NCBI RefSeq assembly: GCF_030817215.1
Contig: NZ_JAUSZA010000001.1
Span: 5,306,501 to 5,370,500 of the forward strand
Direction of reading: 5' to 3'
Source: Paenibacillus sp. V4I3
GTDB taxonomy: Bacteria; Bacillota; Bacilli; Paenibacillales; NBRC-103111
Length of the DNA: 64,000 bases
Shown here one piece after another: positions 16,855 to 25,271 of the stretch (the stretch's first letter is position 1; each line of letters begins with the position of its first letter). The notes under the pieces are model-generated. The model ran no database searches. It was not told where the DNA came from and worked only from the letters and a program-made list of their open reading frames with translations. Position numbers and translations under genes: made by a program.

Positions 16855-17775
16855 CTAGATCCCCATTCCTACTGGAATAAACGCAGAAACCCGGTTCATT
16901 GCATCCTGCTTTTGCTTATCTCCAACATGGGTGTAAATCTGTGTGGTCTGGATGCTCGCATGGCCAAGTAATTCCTGCAAAGTTCGGATATCCGTCCCTG
17001 CCAGAACTTGCATCGTGGCGAACGTATGCCGAAGCTTGTGACTTGAGATCGACTTCCCCTGTAGCTCAGCATACTGCTTCTTTAGCACCTCGAAATACTT
17101 CTCAGCAATCGTTTGAATCATACGAACACTAATTCGCCGTCCAAATTGAGAAACAAAAAAAGGCTGCTCCACCGAGCTCCTTGTATCCATTCGTTCCATT
17201 AATGCTTTATTCAGAACTTTAACCAGTTCGGCAGGAAGAGGGATGACTCGCCATTTCCGTCCTTTGCCAAACACCTGCAGCGTACTCGTTGAACGATTGA
17301 AATCAGCGATGTTTAGTCGATGCAGCTCACTTACACGCAAACCTGCATAACTCATCAATAGAAACATGGCCACATTCCGGATCTGATACTTCCCCTCAAT
17401 CGATTGTAAAAACACAGCAAGCAGCTGCTCGCTGAGAAACGTGGGAATTTGGTTTTTCTCGACCTTCGATTTTTTTACGTTTAGGGAAGGGTTGCTCTGC
17501 ACAATTTGAAGTTCGATCAACGCCGCGAAAAATGTCCGAATCGAAGATAAATAGCGATTACGCGCGGCATCCCCTGCCCCACCCTGTCGCATTTTCGTCA
17601 AGAAGCGCATGATATCAATTGCCTCAATCGTTGGCAACGACTTCTCTATACCGGAAAGGAATAACCGAACATCCCCTAAATAAGCTTGTTGTGTTCGTTT
17701 CGTAAAGCCTTGATCTTTCATCCATGAGTCAAAAAGCTCTAAATACTCATCATCATACTCGTACACTTGCCCCAA
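16855..17775 (-). CDS. Tyrosine recombinase (XerC/D-like integrase)
   Basis: A 306-residue site-specific recombinase with an N-terminal SAM-like core-binding domain (about 8-95) and a C-terminal catalytic domain. Catalytic residues are visible: Arg147 in YAGLRVSEL, Lys in GKGRKWRVIPL, His246 and Arg249 in SSHKLRHTFA, His272 in LLGHASIQTT, and Tyr281 in TQIYTHVG. The start is TTG 17775 with GGAG about ten bases before it. No phage genes, attachment repeats or second transposase surround it, so it reads as a resident recombinase rather than part of a visible mobile element. It is distinct from the XerS-like enzyme at 25878. Confidence 0.9.
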   Translation of the reverse strand: MGQVYEYDDEYLELFDSWMKDQGFTKRTQQAYLGDVRLFLSGIEKSLPTIEAIDIMRFLTKMRQGGAGDAARNRYLSSIRTFFAALIELQIVQSNPSLNVKKSKVEKNQIPTFLSEQLLAVFLQSIEGKYQIRNVAMFLLMSYAGLRVSELHRLNIADFNRSTSTLQVFGKGRKWRVIPLPAELVKVLNKALMERMDTRSSVEQPFFVSQFGRRISVRMIQTIAEKYFEVLKKQYAELQGKSISSHKLRHTFATMQVLAGTDIRTLQELLGHASIQTTQIYTHVGDKQKQDAMNRVSAFIPVGMGI

Positions 17776-17841
17776 TCCTATTCACTCCGTCCGTTACAAT
17801 CTAAGTTGCGTTAAATATAGATTTAGTGCAATATTTTTGAC

Positions 17842-17912
17842 AGCAAAAAAACGGTCAATTAGCGCTTATCCCGTGTGAAGAACACCAAAATAAGCTTATT
17901 AACCGTTTTTCC
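17842..17912 (-). terminator. Long-stem terminator after YolD-like gene
   Basis: On the minus strand AAAACGGTTAATAAGC pairs imperfectly with GCGCTAATTGACCGTTTT and is followed by seven T. Confidence 0.7.
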
Positions 17913-17916
17913 GGTC

Positions 17917-18168
17917 TTAATCCCGTGGGTATTCGACTTTCATAATGTCCATGAAAGGAACTTTATCAATTTCACCATTCGTTTCCATATGTACTCTACC
18001 GGTCCGCGAATCCATTGTCGCTATGATGCCGCGAACACGGTCTTCACGCCCCCAAACTGTCAGAACAATCTCGGAGTTTTCCTGCTTCGCTTCGGACAGT
18101 TGGTTACCAATCTCTTCCAATACAAATTCATCCCGCGTTGGTCTTTTTGCTACTTTTGCTTTCGCCAT
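17917..18168 (-). CDS. YolD-like family protein
   Basis: An 83-residue soluble protein whose core (IVLTVWGREDRVRGIIATMD, then GEIDKVPFMDIMKVE) resembles the C-terminal beta-rich part of YolD-like proteins. The usual N-terminal RG-IKW stretch of YolD is missing, so it is a short version. YolD homologues elsewhere have been linked to DNA polymerase V-like (UvrX) loci, but no such gene is near. A good ribosome site (GGGGGAACG) precedes ATG 18168. It follows ywbE on the same strand with a 24-base gap, so the two are probably co-transcribed. Confidence 0.65.
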   Translation of the reverse strand: MAKAKVAKRPTRDEFVLEEIGNQLSEAKQENSEIVLTVWGREDRVRGIIATMDSRTGRVHMETNGEIDKVPFMDIMKVEYPRD

Positions 18169-18192
18169 CTCACGTTCCCCCTGGATTATAAA

Positions 18193-18396
18193 TCACCTTG
18201 CCGGCGATAATATTTCTTTAACACGTCCAACTTGACCATCTGCAAGTCTTACTTTAATCCCATGCGGATGGGTAGACGAGTTCGTTAATAAATCTTTGAC
18301 AATTCCACGTGTTAACTTCCCGCTGCGTTGGTCTTGCTTCAAAACAATATTCACTTCAATACCTGGAATCACATCTTTACGATTTTGGCCATTCAT
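18193..18396 (-). CDS. ywbE: YwbE family protein (DUF2196)
   Basis: A 67-residue protein with the highly conserved YwbE pattern: MNGQNRKDVIPG at the start, VLKQDQRSGKLTRGIVKD in the middle, and HPHGIKVRLADGQVGRVKEI at the end. The fold is expected to be a small beta barrel; no biochemical role is firmly known to me. It is first of a two-gene unit with the YolD-like gene and divergent from the YqjF-like gene. Confidence 0.88.
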   Translation of the reverse strand: MNGQNRKDVIPGIEVNIVLKQDQRSGKLTRGIVKDLLTNSSTHPHGIKVRLADGQVGRVKEILSPAR

Positions 18397-18569
18397 GCTG
18401 TGTAAATCGCCTGCTTTCTTTCAATTGTGTGCTTTATTATAACATAGTTTTCCCCCATTCCCCACCAAGTTGCGTACATTTGCACAACCCTTTACAACGG
18501 CTTACTAAATCAATACGATTAATCTACAAAATAAATTTCGAAGTCACGAATATAGAAGGAGATCCACTT

Positions 18570-19301
18570 ATGAGCCGATTATGGCCGTTACCTGACAAGC
18601 CCTGGATCATGCGCCAAATCTGGAATGATTTACTCTTTGCTCATTGGCCCATTCCCATCGAAACATTAAGACCACTCCTACCAGCCCATATCCCCATTGA
18701 TACCTTTGACGGAACAGCATGGATCGGTGTTGTCCCCTTTCACATGTCGTGCGTTGTACCTAGAGGTATACCTCCATTGCCTTACTTTTCAGCTTTTCCA
18801 GAAATCAATGTTAGGACCTACGTAACCATACACGGTAAACCCGGCGTTTACTTTTTCAGTCTAGATGCCCACAACCGTTTCGCTGTTGAAGCAGCACGAT
18901 TCGCTTTCCATCTTCCGTACTTTTATGCGCATATTCAAGTTCAACATCGGCCTAAGAACACCATATTCTACCAATGTTTACGAAAAGATAGTCGTGCACA
19001 ACAAGGTGAATTTACTGGTGAATACCGCCCATCATCTGATATACGATTAGCAAATCCTAGGACTCTAGAATATTGGTTAACAGAACGATATTGTCTGTAT
19101 TGCACAGATCGACACGGTAATGTATATCGAGGAGATATCGATCATGACCCCTGGCCCTTACAAGCGGCTGAAGCTTCAATCAACGTCAATACCCTCCCTA
19201 ATTCTTTTGGGATCCAGCTGCCAGATACACCACCGCTTTTACATTTTGCTAAAAAATTAAAGGTTAAAATCTGGGCGCTTGAAAAGCTTTGCCTTACATA
19301 A
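18570..19301 (+). CDS. YqjF-like DUF2071 protein
   Basis: A 243-residue cytoplasmic protein of the DUF2071 family, full length. Hallmarks are the start with RPWxMRQxWxDLLFAHWP-like sequence (KPWIMRQIWNDLLFAHWPI), LPAHIPIDTFDGTAWIGVVP, and INVRTYVTIHGKPGVYFFSL. The enzymatic role of the family is not known; the fold is related to acetoacetate decarboxylase. ATG 18570 is preceded by GAAGGAGAT. A longer open frame upstream (from 18309) reads through intergenic and ywbE sequence and is not used. Confidence 0.88.
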   Translation: MSRLWPLPDKPWIMRQIWNDLLFAHWPIPIETLRPLLPAHIPIDTFDGTAWIGVVPFHMSCVVPRGIPPLPYFSAFPEINVRTYVTIHGKPGVYFFSLDAHNRFAVEAARFAFHLPYFYAHIQVQHRPKNTIFYQCLRKDSRAQQGEFTGEYRPSSDIRLANPRTLEYWLTERYCLYCTDRHGNVYRGDIDHDPWPLQAAEASINVNTLPNSFGIQLPDTPPLLHFAKKLKVKIWALEKLCLT

Positions 19302-19495
19302 AACATGATATTACTACTCAAATGATGGAGAAAATATAATTAACCACATTAATATTTAATGGAGTTAATTCATATAAAAACCACAATTAAACGTTGCGTT
19401 TCTATCATTTCGTGCTTTTTCCTATTGAAAAAAGCTTATTTCAGTTAAAATAATGACAGAGATGGTAATCGTTTCAGAGAGGTTGTGATTCAAGG

Positions 19496-19918
19496 ATGTT
19501 GATTAGTGGAATTTCTGTTTTCCTATTGTTTTGTATCGGTGGCTTACATGTGTTCTGGGCATTTGGCGGTAAATGGGGAAGCAAAGTTGCAATTCCTTCT
19601 ACAAGCGGATCAAGAGAACAGACATTTATACCTGGCTCAATAGCCACTTTAATCGTGGCCATTCTCTTGTTTAGCGGTGCACTGCTACTGGCTATTCACG
19701 GGCACTTACTTCCAACCCTCCCTTCATCTCCATGGGTTCAATGGGGCTGTTGGGTTTGTGTCTTCGTATTTGGACTCCGTGCAATTGGAGATTTCAAGTA
19801 TGTGGGTATATTTAAAAGGGTCAAACAGACTCGTTTCGCTACATATGATACATTTTTGTTCACACCGCTTTGCTTATGGCTTTGCTTCACATTTTATTAC
19901 ACGCTTATTTACAGCTAA
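19496..19918 (+). CDS. DUF3995 membrane protein
   Basis: A 140-residue integral membrane protein with four hydrophobic segments (about 4-24, 47-67, 77-95, 115-137). Diagnostic stretches are GGLHVFWAFGGKWG and LRAIGDFKYVGIFKR, both characteristic of DUF3995. Function unknown. GAGAGGTTGTG lies before ATG 19496. It is followed at 66 bases by the AraC-type regulator on the same strand, so the two may be co-transcribed. Confidence 0.8.
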   Translation: MLISGISVFLLFCIGGLHVFWAFGGKWGSKVAIPSTSGSREQTFIPGSIATLIVAILLFSGALLLAIHGHLLPTLPSSPWVQWGCWVCVFVFGLRAIGDFKYVGIFKRVKQTRFATYDTFLFTPLCLWLCFTFYYTLIYS

Positions 19919-19984
19919 TTTGCCCTCACAAGCACAAGACTTTTTTTCGAAAAATATGGAGCTAACACGGAGGGAATACACGAT

Positions 19985-20848
19985 ATGCCAAGATTCATGG
20001 ACTATATGATCAGTCCTTATCCGCTTCGGATCATTACATTACCAATTGATTCCAGTAAATTGAAGCTGCAATCCTTGATTATCCGTGCTGTTGGGCATCT
20101 TCCAGGCCGTATCTCATTTCGAGCTAATGCTTCATTTGAGAAATGGGCATTTGTCTATATAGCTGGTGGAAAAGGCTCCTATCAAGTCGATGATGGCGCC
20201 GTTCAACACGTTGATAGCGGCAGTCTGTTCTTCCTTCGACCTGGAGCTGTTTATAATTATGGACCTGACTCAGACGGTTATTGGGACGAGTATTACTTCA
20301 CATTCGAGGGAAGCCGTATTGCGGAATGGCTGAGCAGTTGGCTTACACAAGTGGATTTGGCGAAGCTGGTTGGGCACGAAGATGCTGCACAGCACAATCG
20401 AATCGAGCGTATTTTTATCCTTATGGAAAGCGGTATACCCGATAATATAGATCGTGCTGCCTTGCTGCTTGAATCCTTGCTTTTTGAATTTATTCTGGAA
20501 AATCAAGTACCAGCAGAGACGACAAAAACGCAGCAATTGATCGATCTCATGGTCGACCTCGGTGATTCGTTATTTCAGCCTTTTGACGCGACGGTTATCG
20601 CAAAACGCCACCATATCTCGCTTTCTACGCTGCGGAGAATCGTGAGCGAATATACTGGCTACCCACTTGGTGCTTACATTCACCGTTTGAAAATGGCAGC
20701 AGCGAAAAATATTCTATTAAATACGCATGATACAGTAAAGGAAATCGCAGATTCGCTTGGTTATAAAGACGTTTTTTACTTCTCACGGTTATTTAAGAAA
20801 TACGTCGGTGTCTCTCCTCTTATTTATCGGAACAATATGCAGCTCTAA
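19985..20848 (+). CDS. AraC family transcriptional regulator
   Basis: A 287-residue regulator with an N-terminal cupin-like sensing domain (about 40-130, with VDSGSLFFLRPGAVYNYGP) and a C-terminal double helix-turn-helix (about 185-285: HHISLSTLRRIVSEYTGYPL and IADSLGYKDVFYFSRLFKKY). Such cupin-AraC proteins in this group often respond to sugars. No sugar genes flank it, so the target is unknown. A perfect palindrome lies directly after its stop (20852-20879), possibly its own operator for the next gene or an mRNA hairpin. Good ribosome site GGAGGG before ATG 19985. Confidence 0.9.
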   Translation: MPRFMDYMISPYPLRIITLPIDSSKLKLQSLIIRAVGHLPGRISFRANASFEKWAFVYIAGGKGSYQVDDGAVQHVDSGSLFFLRPGAVYNYGPDSDGYWDEYYFTFEGSRIAEWLSSWLTQVDLAKLVGHEDAAQHNRIERIFILMESGIPDNIDRAALLLESLLFEFILENQVPAETTKTQQLIDLMVDLGDSLFQPFDATVIAKRHHISLSTLRRIVSEYTGYPLGAYIHRLKMAAAKNILLNTHDTVKEIADSLGYKDVFYFSRLFKKYVGVSPLIYRNNMQL

Positions 20849-20851
20849 ATT

Positions 20852-20879
20852 TGTTTACATAATTATGATTATGTAAACA
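20852..20879. repeat. Perfect inverted repeat, 12-base arms
   Basis: TGTTTACATAAT and ATTATGTAAACA flank TATG. There is no T-run, so terminator function is doubtful. It lies between the AraC gene and the small membrane protein gene and shares TTACATAA/TTATGTAA with the larger palindrome at 14994-15030. Confidence 0.55.
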
Positions 20880-20980
20880 TGATTTTTACATAAAATAATC
20901 GTGTTGTCCTAGTACGACTTGTTATATGACAGCATATGATAAAGTAGAAAGAAAATCTTCCTACGGGGAGGTGAATCTAA

Positions 20981-21262
20981 ATGACACTTACACTTACGGG
21001 TTGGATGCTCTATTCGATGTGGGTAGTTCTTGGTTTTATGGGGCTTAGCTTTTTACTAGGCTTATATAAAGCACTCAAAGCTGGAAGCTTCTCCAGCACT
21101 CTGATTCTGACTTATCTGCAAGATATGCTGTACTATGTTTTCCCTTTATTTTTAATTTCGAACATGTTGTCCCTTGATCCAACAGGCTTCGTATTATTAA
21201 TTGCTTATTACCTCGGCGCACTTGGACTTGTTCTCAAGTATCTGGCACATTTCAAAAAATAA
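20981..21262 (+). CDS. Small membrane protein, unknown
   Basis: A 93-residue hydrophobic protein with about three membrane segments (roughly 5-27, 45-62, 66-88) and a basic end (LKYLAHFKK). I do not recognise a family. GGGGAGGTG precedes ATG 20981 at good distance and a terminator follows, so it is very probably expressed. It lies downstream of the AraC regulator and could be its target, but nothing else supports that. Confidence 0.7.
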   Translation: MTLTLTGWMLYSMWVVLGFMGLSFLLGLYKALKAGSFSSTLILTYLQDMLYYVFPLFLISNMLSLDPTGFVLLIAYYLGALGLVLKYLAHFKK

Positions 21263-21315
21263 AATGTATCCGCATTCAAAGAATGCTATTATATGAGCTC
21301 ATAAGAACGCTAGAG

Positions 21316-21350
21316 CAAAAAGGCTGCCGATTTGTAACGGTGGCCTTTTC
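21316..21350 (+). terminator. Terminator after small membrane protein gene
   Basis: AAAAGGCTGCC and GGTGGCCTTTT arms around GATTTGTAAC, with a short T-rich tail. Confidence 0.65.
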
Positions 21351-21370
21351 ATTTGGGTGCACCTATTCAT

Positions 21371-21403
21371 AAAAAAACCTGAGGCTCCTCCTCAGGTCCT
21401 TTC
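21371..21403 (-). terminator. Hairpin with T-run on minus strand
   Basis: ACCTGAGG and CCTCAGGT arms around CTCCT; seven A on its left give a T-run for leftward transcription, so it may act as a second stop for the DUF3892 transcript. Confidence 0.65.
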
Positions 21404-21464
21404 AAATGCGGACACTTTCGCTTTTCCACCCTATTCCCCTCATCTTAAACCTTAGCAATCAGAC

Positions 21465-21535
21465 TTGCGCGGCGCAACGGGCTGCAAGCGTCTTTTCGGC
21501 GCTTAGCGGGCGTCTTTGCGCGGCGCAGCGAGACA
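21465..21535. repeat. GC-rich imperfect intergenic repeat
   Basis: TTGCGCGGCGCA occurs at 21465-21476 and again at 21516-21527, and related GCGTCTTT blocks lie between. The composition is far more GC-rich than the flanks. It resembles a dispersed intergenic repeat, but only this site is seen in the window. Confidence 0.5.
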
Positions 21536-21554
21536 TATAAATTCTTATTTGTAT

Positions 21555-21585
21555 AAAAAAAGCAGTTTGCACCATGGCAAACTGC
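21555..21585 (-). terminator. Terminator after DUF3892 gene
   Basis: GCAGTTTGC and GCAAACTGC arms around ACCATG, with seven T on the minus strand. Confidence 0.88.
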
Positions 21586-21599
21586 ATGCGATAAGCTTT

Positions 21600-22259
21600 T
21601 TAAAATCGAGGTAAATTAGATAAATTGTTACTTGGATCGCCATCCGGATAAGATCTTAGCGTTTTTTGACCTTCACGATTCCTACCGGTATTCACATCTT
21701 CAATCAGTCCTGCTTCTGTCATGGCAATGGCATTCGCAATATCAACCACCCTGCCATCTTGGAATTGAACCGCACTGATGCCGCCATCTCCATAATGGAC
21801 GGATTGAATGATAGCTTTATTGGGGTCTATCGTGTGTGGACCAGCACCATACTGCGTTCCATCCCGCATAAAAGTGCCATATTGGGTTGGTTGGCCATTT
21901 GCACCATAGCCGGTATATCCCCCTTGAAAGCCTACATTTCTCGCATCCGCATTGTTGATTCCTGTGTTTCGCTGACCATATTCGGCATTCATGTTGCCTG
22001 AAGAACCTGGAACTGGCATTCCACCTTGGGAAGTCTGAGTTCCATTGTTACGAGCTTGGGGAATAAATGACTGCTGCCCGCTTTGACCAGCTTGCTGGTA
22101 CATCTGTGTTGGAATCGGTTGACCATTCCATGCAAAATTTCCATTATGGGTTGGTTCGACCGCATTGCTATAATTTTGAGAGGGTTCAAACTGTGTATTC
22201 GTCATACCATACGGTTGATTCTGCATCATCGGTTGTTGTCCACGTCGGCGTCGCGCCAT
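21600..22259 (-). CDS. DUF3892 protein with Gln/Asn-rich N-terminal half
   Basis: A 219-residue protein. The C-terminal 70 residues match DUF3892: AIIQSVHYGDGGISAVQFQD, then IANAIAMTEAGLIEDVNTG and the end DPSNNLSNLPRF. The N-terminal part starts MARRRRGQQ and is then low-complexity, rich in Gln, Asn, Gly, Pro and Tyr, likely disordered. No signal peptide or membrane segment. Function unknown; a single-gene unit with its own terminator. Confidence 0.8.
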   Translation of the reverse strand: MARRRRGQQPMMQNQPYGMTNTQFEPSQNYSNAVEPTHNGNFAWNGQPIPTQMYQQAGQSGQQSFIPQARNNGTQTSQGGMPVPGSSGNMNAEYGQRNTGINNADARNVGFQGGYTGYGANGQPTQYGTFMRDGTQYGAGPHTIDPNKAIIQSVHYGDGGISAVQFQDGRVVDIANAIAMTEAGLIEDVNTGRNREGQKTLRSYPDGDPSNNLSNLPRF

Positions 22260-22345
22260 AGATATCAGCTCCTTTGTTAATTCTATTTAGTGGCTTCCAC
22301 CTATAGCATGCGTCACCTATATGCAGTTTATCCCTTTTAACCCAA

Positions 22346-23191
22346 TTAACGCCGAAGCCCCATCATATTGCCAGAGGCGTATCGACGGAGTCCTATGTAA
22401 AACAAATAGATGCCCCCCAAGCAAAGCAGACCTGTCACAGCTATGGCACCTGACATAAAAGGAATATCCACCTGACGTAACAACCCAATGGGTAAGTAAC
22501 TGATGAACCCTGCCGGCAACACAGTAAACAGTACGACTTTGCCTAGCCCCCGAAATATGCTCGTTGGATACGTAGTGAATGTTAGGAGCCCATTATATAG
22601 CTGAAAACTCAGCCCATCGGAACTCCCAAGCCAGAATGCAGGGCAGTTCACAATAACCGTGAAAAATAAGAAAATCAGCGTCGATAACAGCATGGCTAGA
22701 CCAAATTTTATGAAGCCTATCATCGATTTATCTCCAAATGCGACGTAAATTAAAAGTGCGAATAAGACGTCCCCAATTGCACTTACCGACATGCGGCTGA
22801 TGAGAACATGAAGAAGTATCGGCTTTGGTTGAGTTAAATAAATATCAAGCTGCCCGTTTGCGATCAGATTCGAAATTCGCATAGCGTTACCGAAAAACGT
22901 AGCCATAACGCCAAAGCCGCCAGCCGCTACAGCCCAAAGCATCATCACATCCTGTAGTTCCCATCCATTCAATACAGAAAATCGGCTAAAATAAAGTCCC
23001 CAGAACACAATCCAAACCACATTATTGATAATCATCATACCGGCCGTGAGAAAGAAGCTCATCCGAAACTCCATGGCGCCAGCAAGATTAAGTTTCCAGC
23101 ATTGCCAGACGAAACGAAGTAAACGCCCGTATTTACCTGGCTGATCAAATTCACTAATAGGTGTCAATTTGCGGCTATCCACCATTAACAT
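22346..23191 (-). CDS. ABC-2 type exporter permease
   Basis: A 281-residue membrane protein with about six hydrophobic segments, of the paired-permease exporter group (ABC2_membrane_6; the COG3694/COG4587 type). It overlaps the preceding permease gene by 17 bases and ends the operon. The partner permease, a cytosolic ATPase and an upstream riboswitch make one transcription unit. The cargo of this exporter family is not settled. ATG 23191 or 23185 are both possible starts. Confidence 0.82.
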   Translation of the reverse strand: MLMVDSRKLTPISEFDQPGKYGRLLRFVWQCWKLNLAGAMEFRMSFFLTAGMMIINNVVWIVFWGLYFSRFSVLNGWELQDVMMLWAVAAGGFGVMATFFGNAMRISNLIANGQLDIYLTQPKPILLHVLISRMSVSAIGDVLFALLIYVAFGDKSMIGFIKFGLAMLLSTLIFLFFTVIVNCPAFWLGSSDGLSFQLYNGLLTFTTYPTSIFRGLGKVVLFTVLPAGFISYLPIGLLRQVDIPFMSGAIAVTGLLCLGGIYLFYIGLRRYASGNMMGLRR

Positions 23192-23978
23192 TGAGCTTTT
23201 TCACTCCTTTTCTATAGACCAATGAGACAATTATGCCAATTATAATAACCCATATCAGCTGAGTGCCGATCATACTTGGCATTTGAACTGCATCAAAGGT
23301 CACTGTTGTCTTGGCCGGGATGTAGACAATGGCTTGAAACGGCAGCCAACGACCTACCCGCTGCAGCATGTCGGGAAATAACTCCAGAGGCATCAGCATG
23401 CCACCAATCGTGAATAAAAATTTGTTGTATACGAATTCCAGCCCGCGTGTCTCCTCCACCCAGAAAGAGCTTAGCGCTAAAACCATATTCAGCATGAAAT
23501 TTACTGTGAAACCGCACAATGCCACAATTGGCAACCATAGTAACCCATAACCAAAATCAGGTGGACCCATAATTAGCAATCCTAACAAACCGCCTAGCGC
23601 CGCGTTGACGAGAAAACGAATCGCAGCTTCACTCATATATTCGACATAGTGAAAGGCGACAAAACTAACAGGACGGACGAATTTGAACACGATATCCCCG
23701 CTTTTCACTTCTTCTTCTACGCGTGAGCAGAGACTTGGACAGGCGAGGATCATCGATTCCGTTATAACGAGATACCACATGATCTGCTTAAAGCTGAAGC
23801 CTGCTATGGTTTCCGTACCCTCGCTATGAAACGTTGTCTGCCATAGTTGAAGAAAAATATAAAGAATCAACAGCAGAAACAACGAGCGGATAAGAAAATC
23901 GGCCACATAAGCAAGTTGATTACGAAGTGTGATTTTGCCGATAAAGGCATATTTAACCGATTTTCTCCAGCTGTTCAT
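23175..23978 (-). CDS. ABC-2 type exporter permease
   Basis: A 267-residue membrane protein with six predicted membrane segments, starting MNSWRKSVKYAFIGK. It contains the family-like stretch WYLVITESMILACPSLCSRV and VKSGDIVFKFVRP. Start at ATG 23978, close behind AAGGAGGAG; a longer frame upstream runs into the ATPase gene. The overlap with the ATPase gene is 26 bases. It pairs with the permease encoded next. Confidence 0.83.
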   Translation of the reverse strand: MNSWRKSVKYAFIGKITLRNQLAYVADFLIRSLFLLLILYIFLQLWQTTFHSEGTETIAGFSFKQIMWYLVITESMILACPSLCSRVEEEVKSGDIVFKFVRPVSFVAFHYVEYMSEAAIRFLVNAALGGLLGLLIMGPPDFGYGLLWLPIVALCGFTVNFMLNMVLALSSFWVEETRGLEFVYNKFLFTIGGMLMPLELFPDMLQRVGRWLPFQAIVYIPAKTTVTFDAVQMPSMIGTQLIWVIIIGIIVSLVYRKGVKKLNVNGG

Positions 23979-24972
23979 ATCCTTTCTCCTCCTTACCGAA
24001 ATTCCCGTACATACGTGTGATGATGTCCTCCATCGGTGGATCTTCAACCGTAACGTCGATGATCCGGTGCTCAGCCATGATCTGGGACAGCGCTGCTTCT
24101 ATCGTTGTTTGACTCATATCGACGGAAAGCGAAATTCTTACACCACTTCGTTCGAGTACCTTCACCCCGACAATTTCTATGGAATCCGGCTCCTCTCCCA
24201 AAACAAGGCGGACTGTTTTCTGTGTCAAAAACTGCTGCTTCATAACCTCAACACGGTCATCGAAGACAATCCGCCCATGATTGATAACAATCGCCCGGTC
24301 ACATAGCCGCTCAATATCACCAGCATCATGTGAAGTAAGAAAAACAGTTGTTCCTTCTTCACGTTTTAACTCAAGAATAAGCTCTCGTATTCGCTGTTTA
24401 ACGACAACATCTAGCCCAATCGTAGGTTCATCAAGGAAAAGCACCTGTGGGCGGTGCATCAAGGATGCAGCGATCTCACAGCGCATCCGTTCGCCAAGCG
24501 AGAGCTTCCTCACTGCTGTATGCAAATAGGATCCAAGTTCAAATCTCTCTATGAGTTCATCACGCCGGTGTACATACTCGCTGCGCCGAAGCTCGTAAAT
24601 ACGGCTCATTAACTCAAAGGTATCGATGGGAGGCAGATGATACCATAGCTGAGACTTTTGCCCGAAGACAGAGCCTATTCGATAGCTCAGCTTCGTTCGT
24701 TCCTTCCATGGACAGCAGCCTAGAACTTCAGCCTGACCTGTTGTAGGATGAAGGATGCCTGTAAGCATCTTAATTGTTGTGGATTTCCCCGCACCATTCG
24801 GTCCGAGAAAGGCAAGTGTTTCCCCTTGATCCACGGAGAACGTTATGCCCTCTACGGCTGACTTGTCTACATACTCCGGCTTTAACAGTGATCTGACACT
24901 CGCCATAAAGCCTTCTTCTTTTTTCTTGAGTCGAAAGGATTTCCCCAATTGCTCCACACGGATCGATGCCAT
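23953..24972 (-). CDS. ABC exporter ATP-binding protein (NatA/COG4586-like)
   Basis: A 339-residue ATPase with Walker A GPNGAGKSTTIKML, signature KLSLGERMRCEIAASL, Walker B VLFLDEPTIGLD and H-loop FLTSHDAGDIE. A C-terminal regulatory extension of about 80 residues (DUF4162-like) follows. The Q-loop region contains GSVFGQKSQLWYHLP, typical of the COG4586 group, with long N-terminal part SVRSLLKPEYVDKSAVEGI. ATG 24972 follows GTGGAGGG. First gene after a ykkC-class riboswitch with terminator, so its expression is ligand-controlled. Confidence 0.9.
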   Translation of the reverse strand: MASIRVEQLGKSFRLKKKEEGFMASVRSLLKPEYVDKSAVEGITFSVDQGETLAFLGPNGAGKSTTIKMLTGILHPTTGQAEVLGCCPWKERTKLSYRIGSVFGQKSQLWYHLPPIDTFELMSRIYELRRSEYVHRRDELIERFELGSYLHTAVRKLSLGERMRCEIAASLMHRPQVLFLDEPTIGLDVVVKQRIRELILELKREEGTTVFLTSHDAGDIERLCDRAIVINHGRIVFDDRVEVMKQQFLTQKTVRLVLGEEPDSIEIVGVKVLERSGVRISLSVDMSQTTIEAALSQIMAEHRIIDVTVEDPPMEDIITRMYGNFGKEEKGYEQLEKIG

Positions 24973-25005
24973 CTCTGTTCCCTCCACTTTTTATTTCGGT
25001 AAAGC

Positions 25006-25062
25006 AAAAAAAGACCTCAGTCCGTTTCGCCTAAGCAGGCGGAACTTTCCGAAGGTCTTTTA
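25006..25062 (-). terminator. Riboswitch-linked intrinsic terminator
   Basis: On the minus strand AAAAGACCT pairs with AGGTCTTTT across a loop that includes a second small stem, followed by seven T. Its 5' strand overlaps the 3' strand of the aptamer closing stem, giving mutually exclusive folds. Confidence 0.85.
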
Positions 25063-25150
25063 TCCCTTACGGTGTAACACGTCATATATCCGTGTCGGCT
25101 TCGCTCGGTTCGCCACCTTTGTAGGTTCGGATCCCTAGAAGCCCTTCCGT
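25051..25150 (-). ncRNA. ykkC-class riboswitch upstream of ABC exporter operon
   Basis: Read on the minus strand the leader shows the conserved ykkC-type blocks in order: CTAGGGATCCG (25128-25138), a small stem AACCT-ACAA-AGGT, ACCGAGCGAAGCC, ACACGG (25090-25095) with a hairpin ACACG/CGTGT, and GGGATAAAAG (25057-25066). A closing stem GAAGGGCTT with AAGACCTTC (8 of 9 pairs) encloses the core, and its 3' strand is also the 5' strand of the terminator, so ligand binding should allow read-through (an ON switch). The class has variants sensing guanidine, ppGpp, PRPP or nucleotides; I cannot fix the ligand by eye. Confidence 0.75.
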
Positions 25151-25271
25151 TTATTTTCCACATATTAACACATGATGTCATGTACAGACAACACTTTTTT
25201 TGCGACCCATTCAAGCAAAAAAAGCCTGTTGCAGATGCACAGACTTTTTACGCTAACTCTCTTGCGTTGCG

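Larger units (their letters stand above)
21263..21599. other. 337-base convergent intergenic region with terminators and GC-rich repeat
   Basis: The gap separates two convergent genes. It contains a plus-strand terminator (21316-21350), a second hairpin (21371-21403), a GC-rich imperfect repeat (21465-21535) and a minus-strand terminator (21555-21585). No coding region is supported. Confidence 0.7.
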
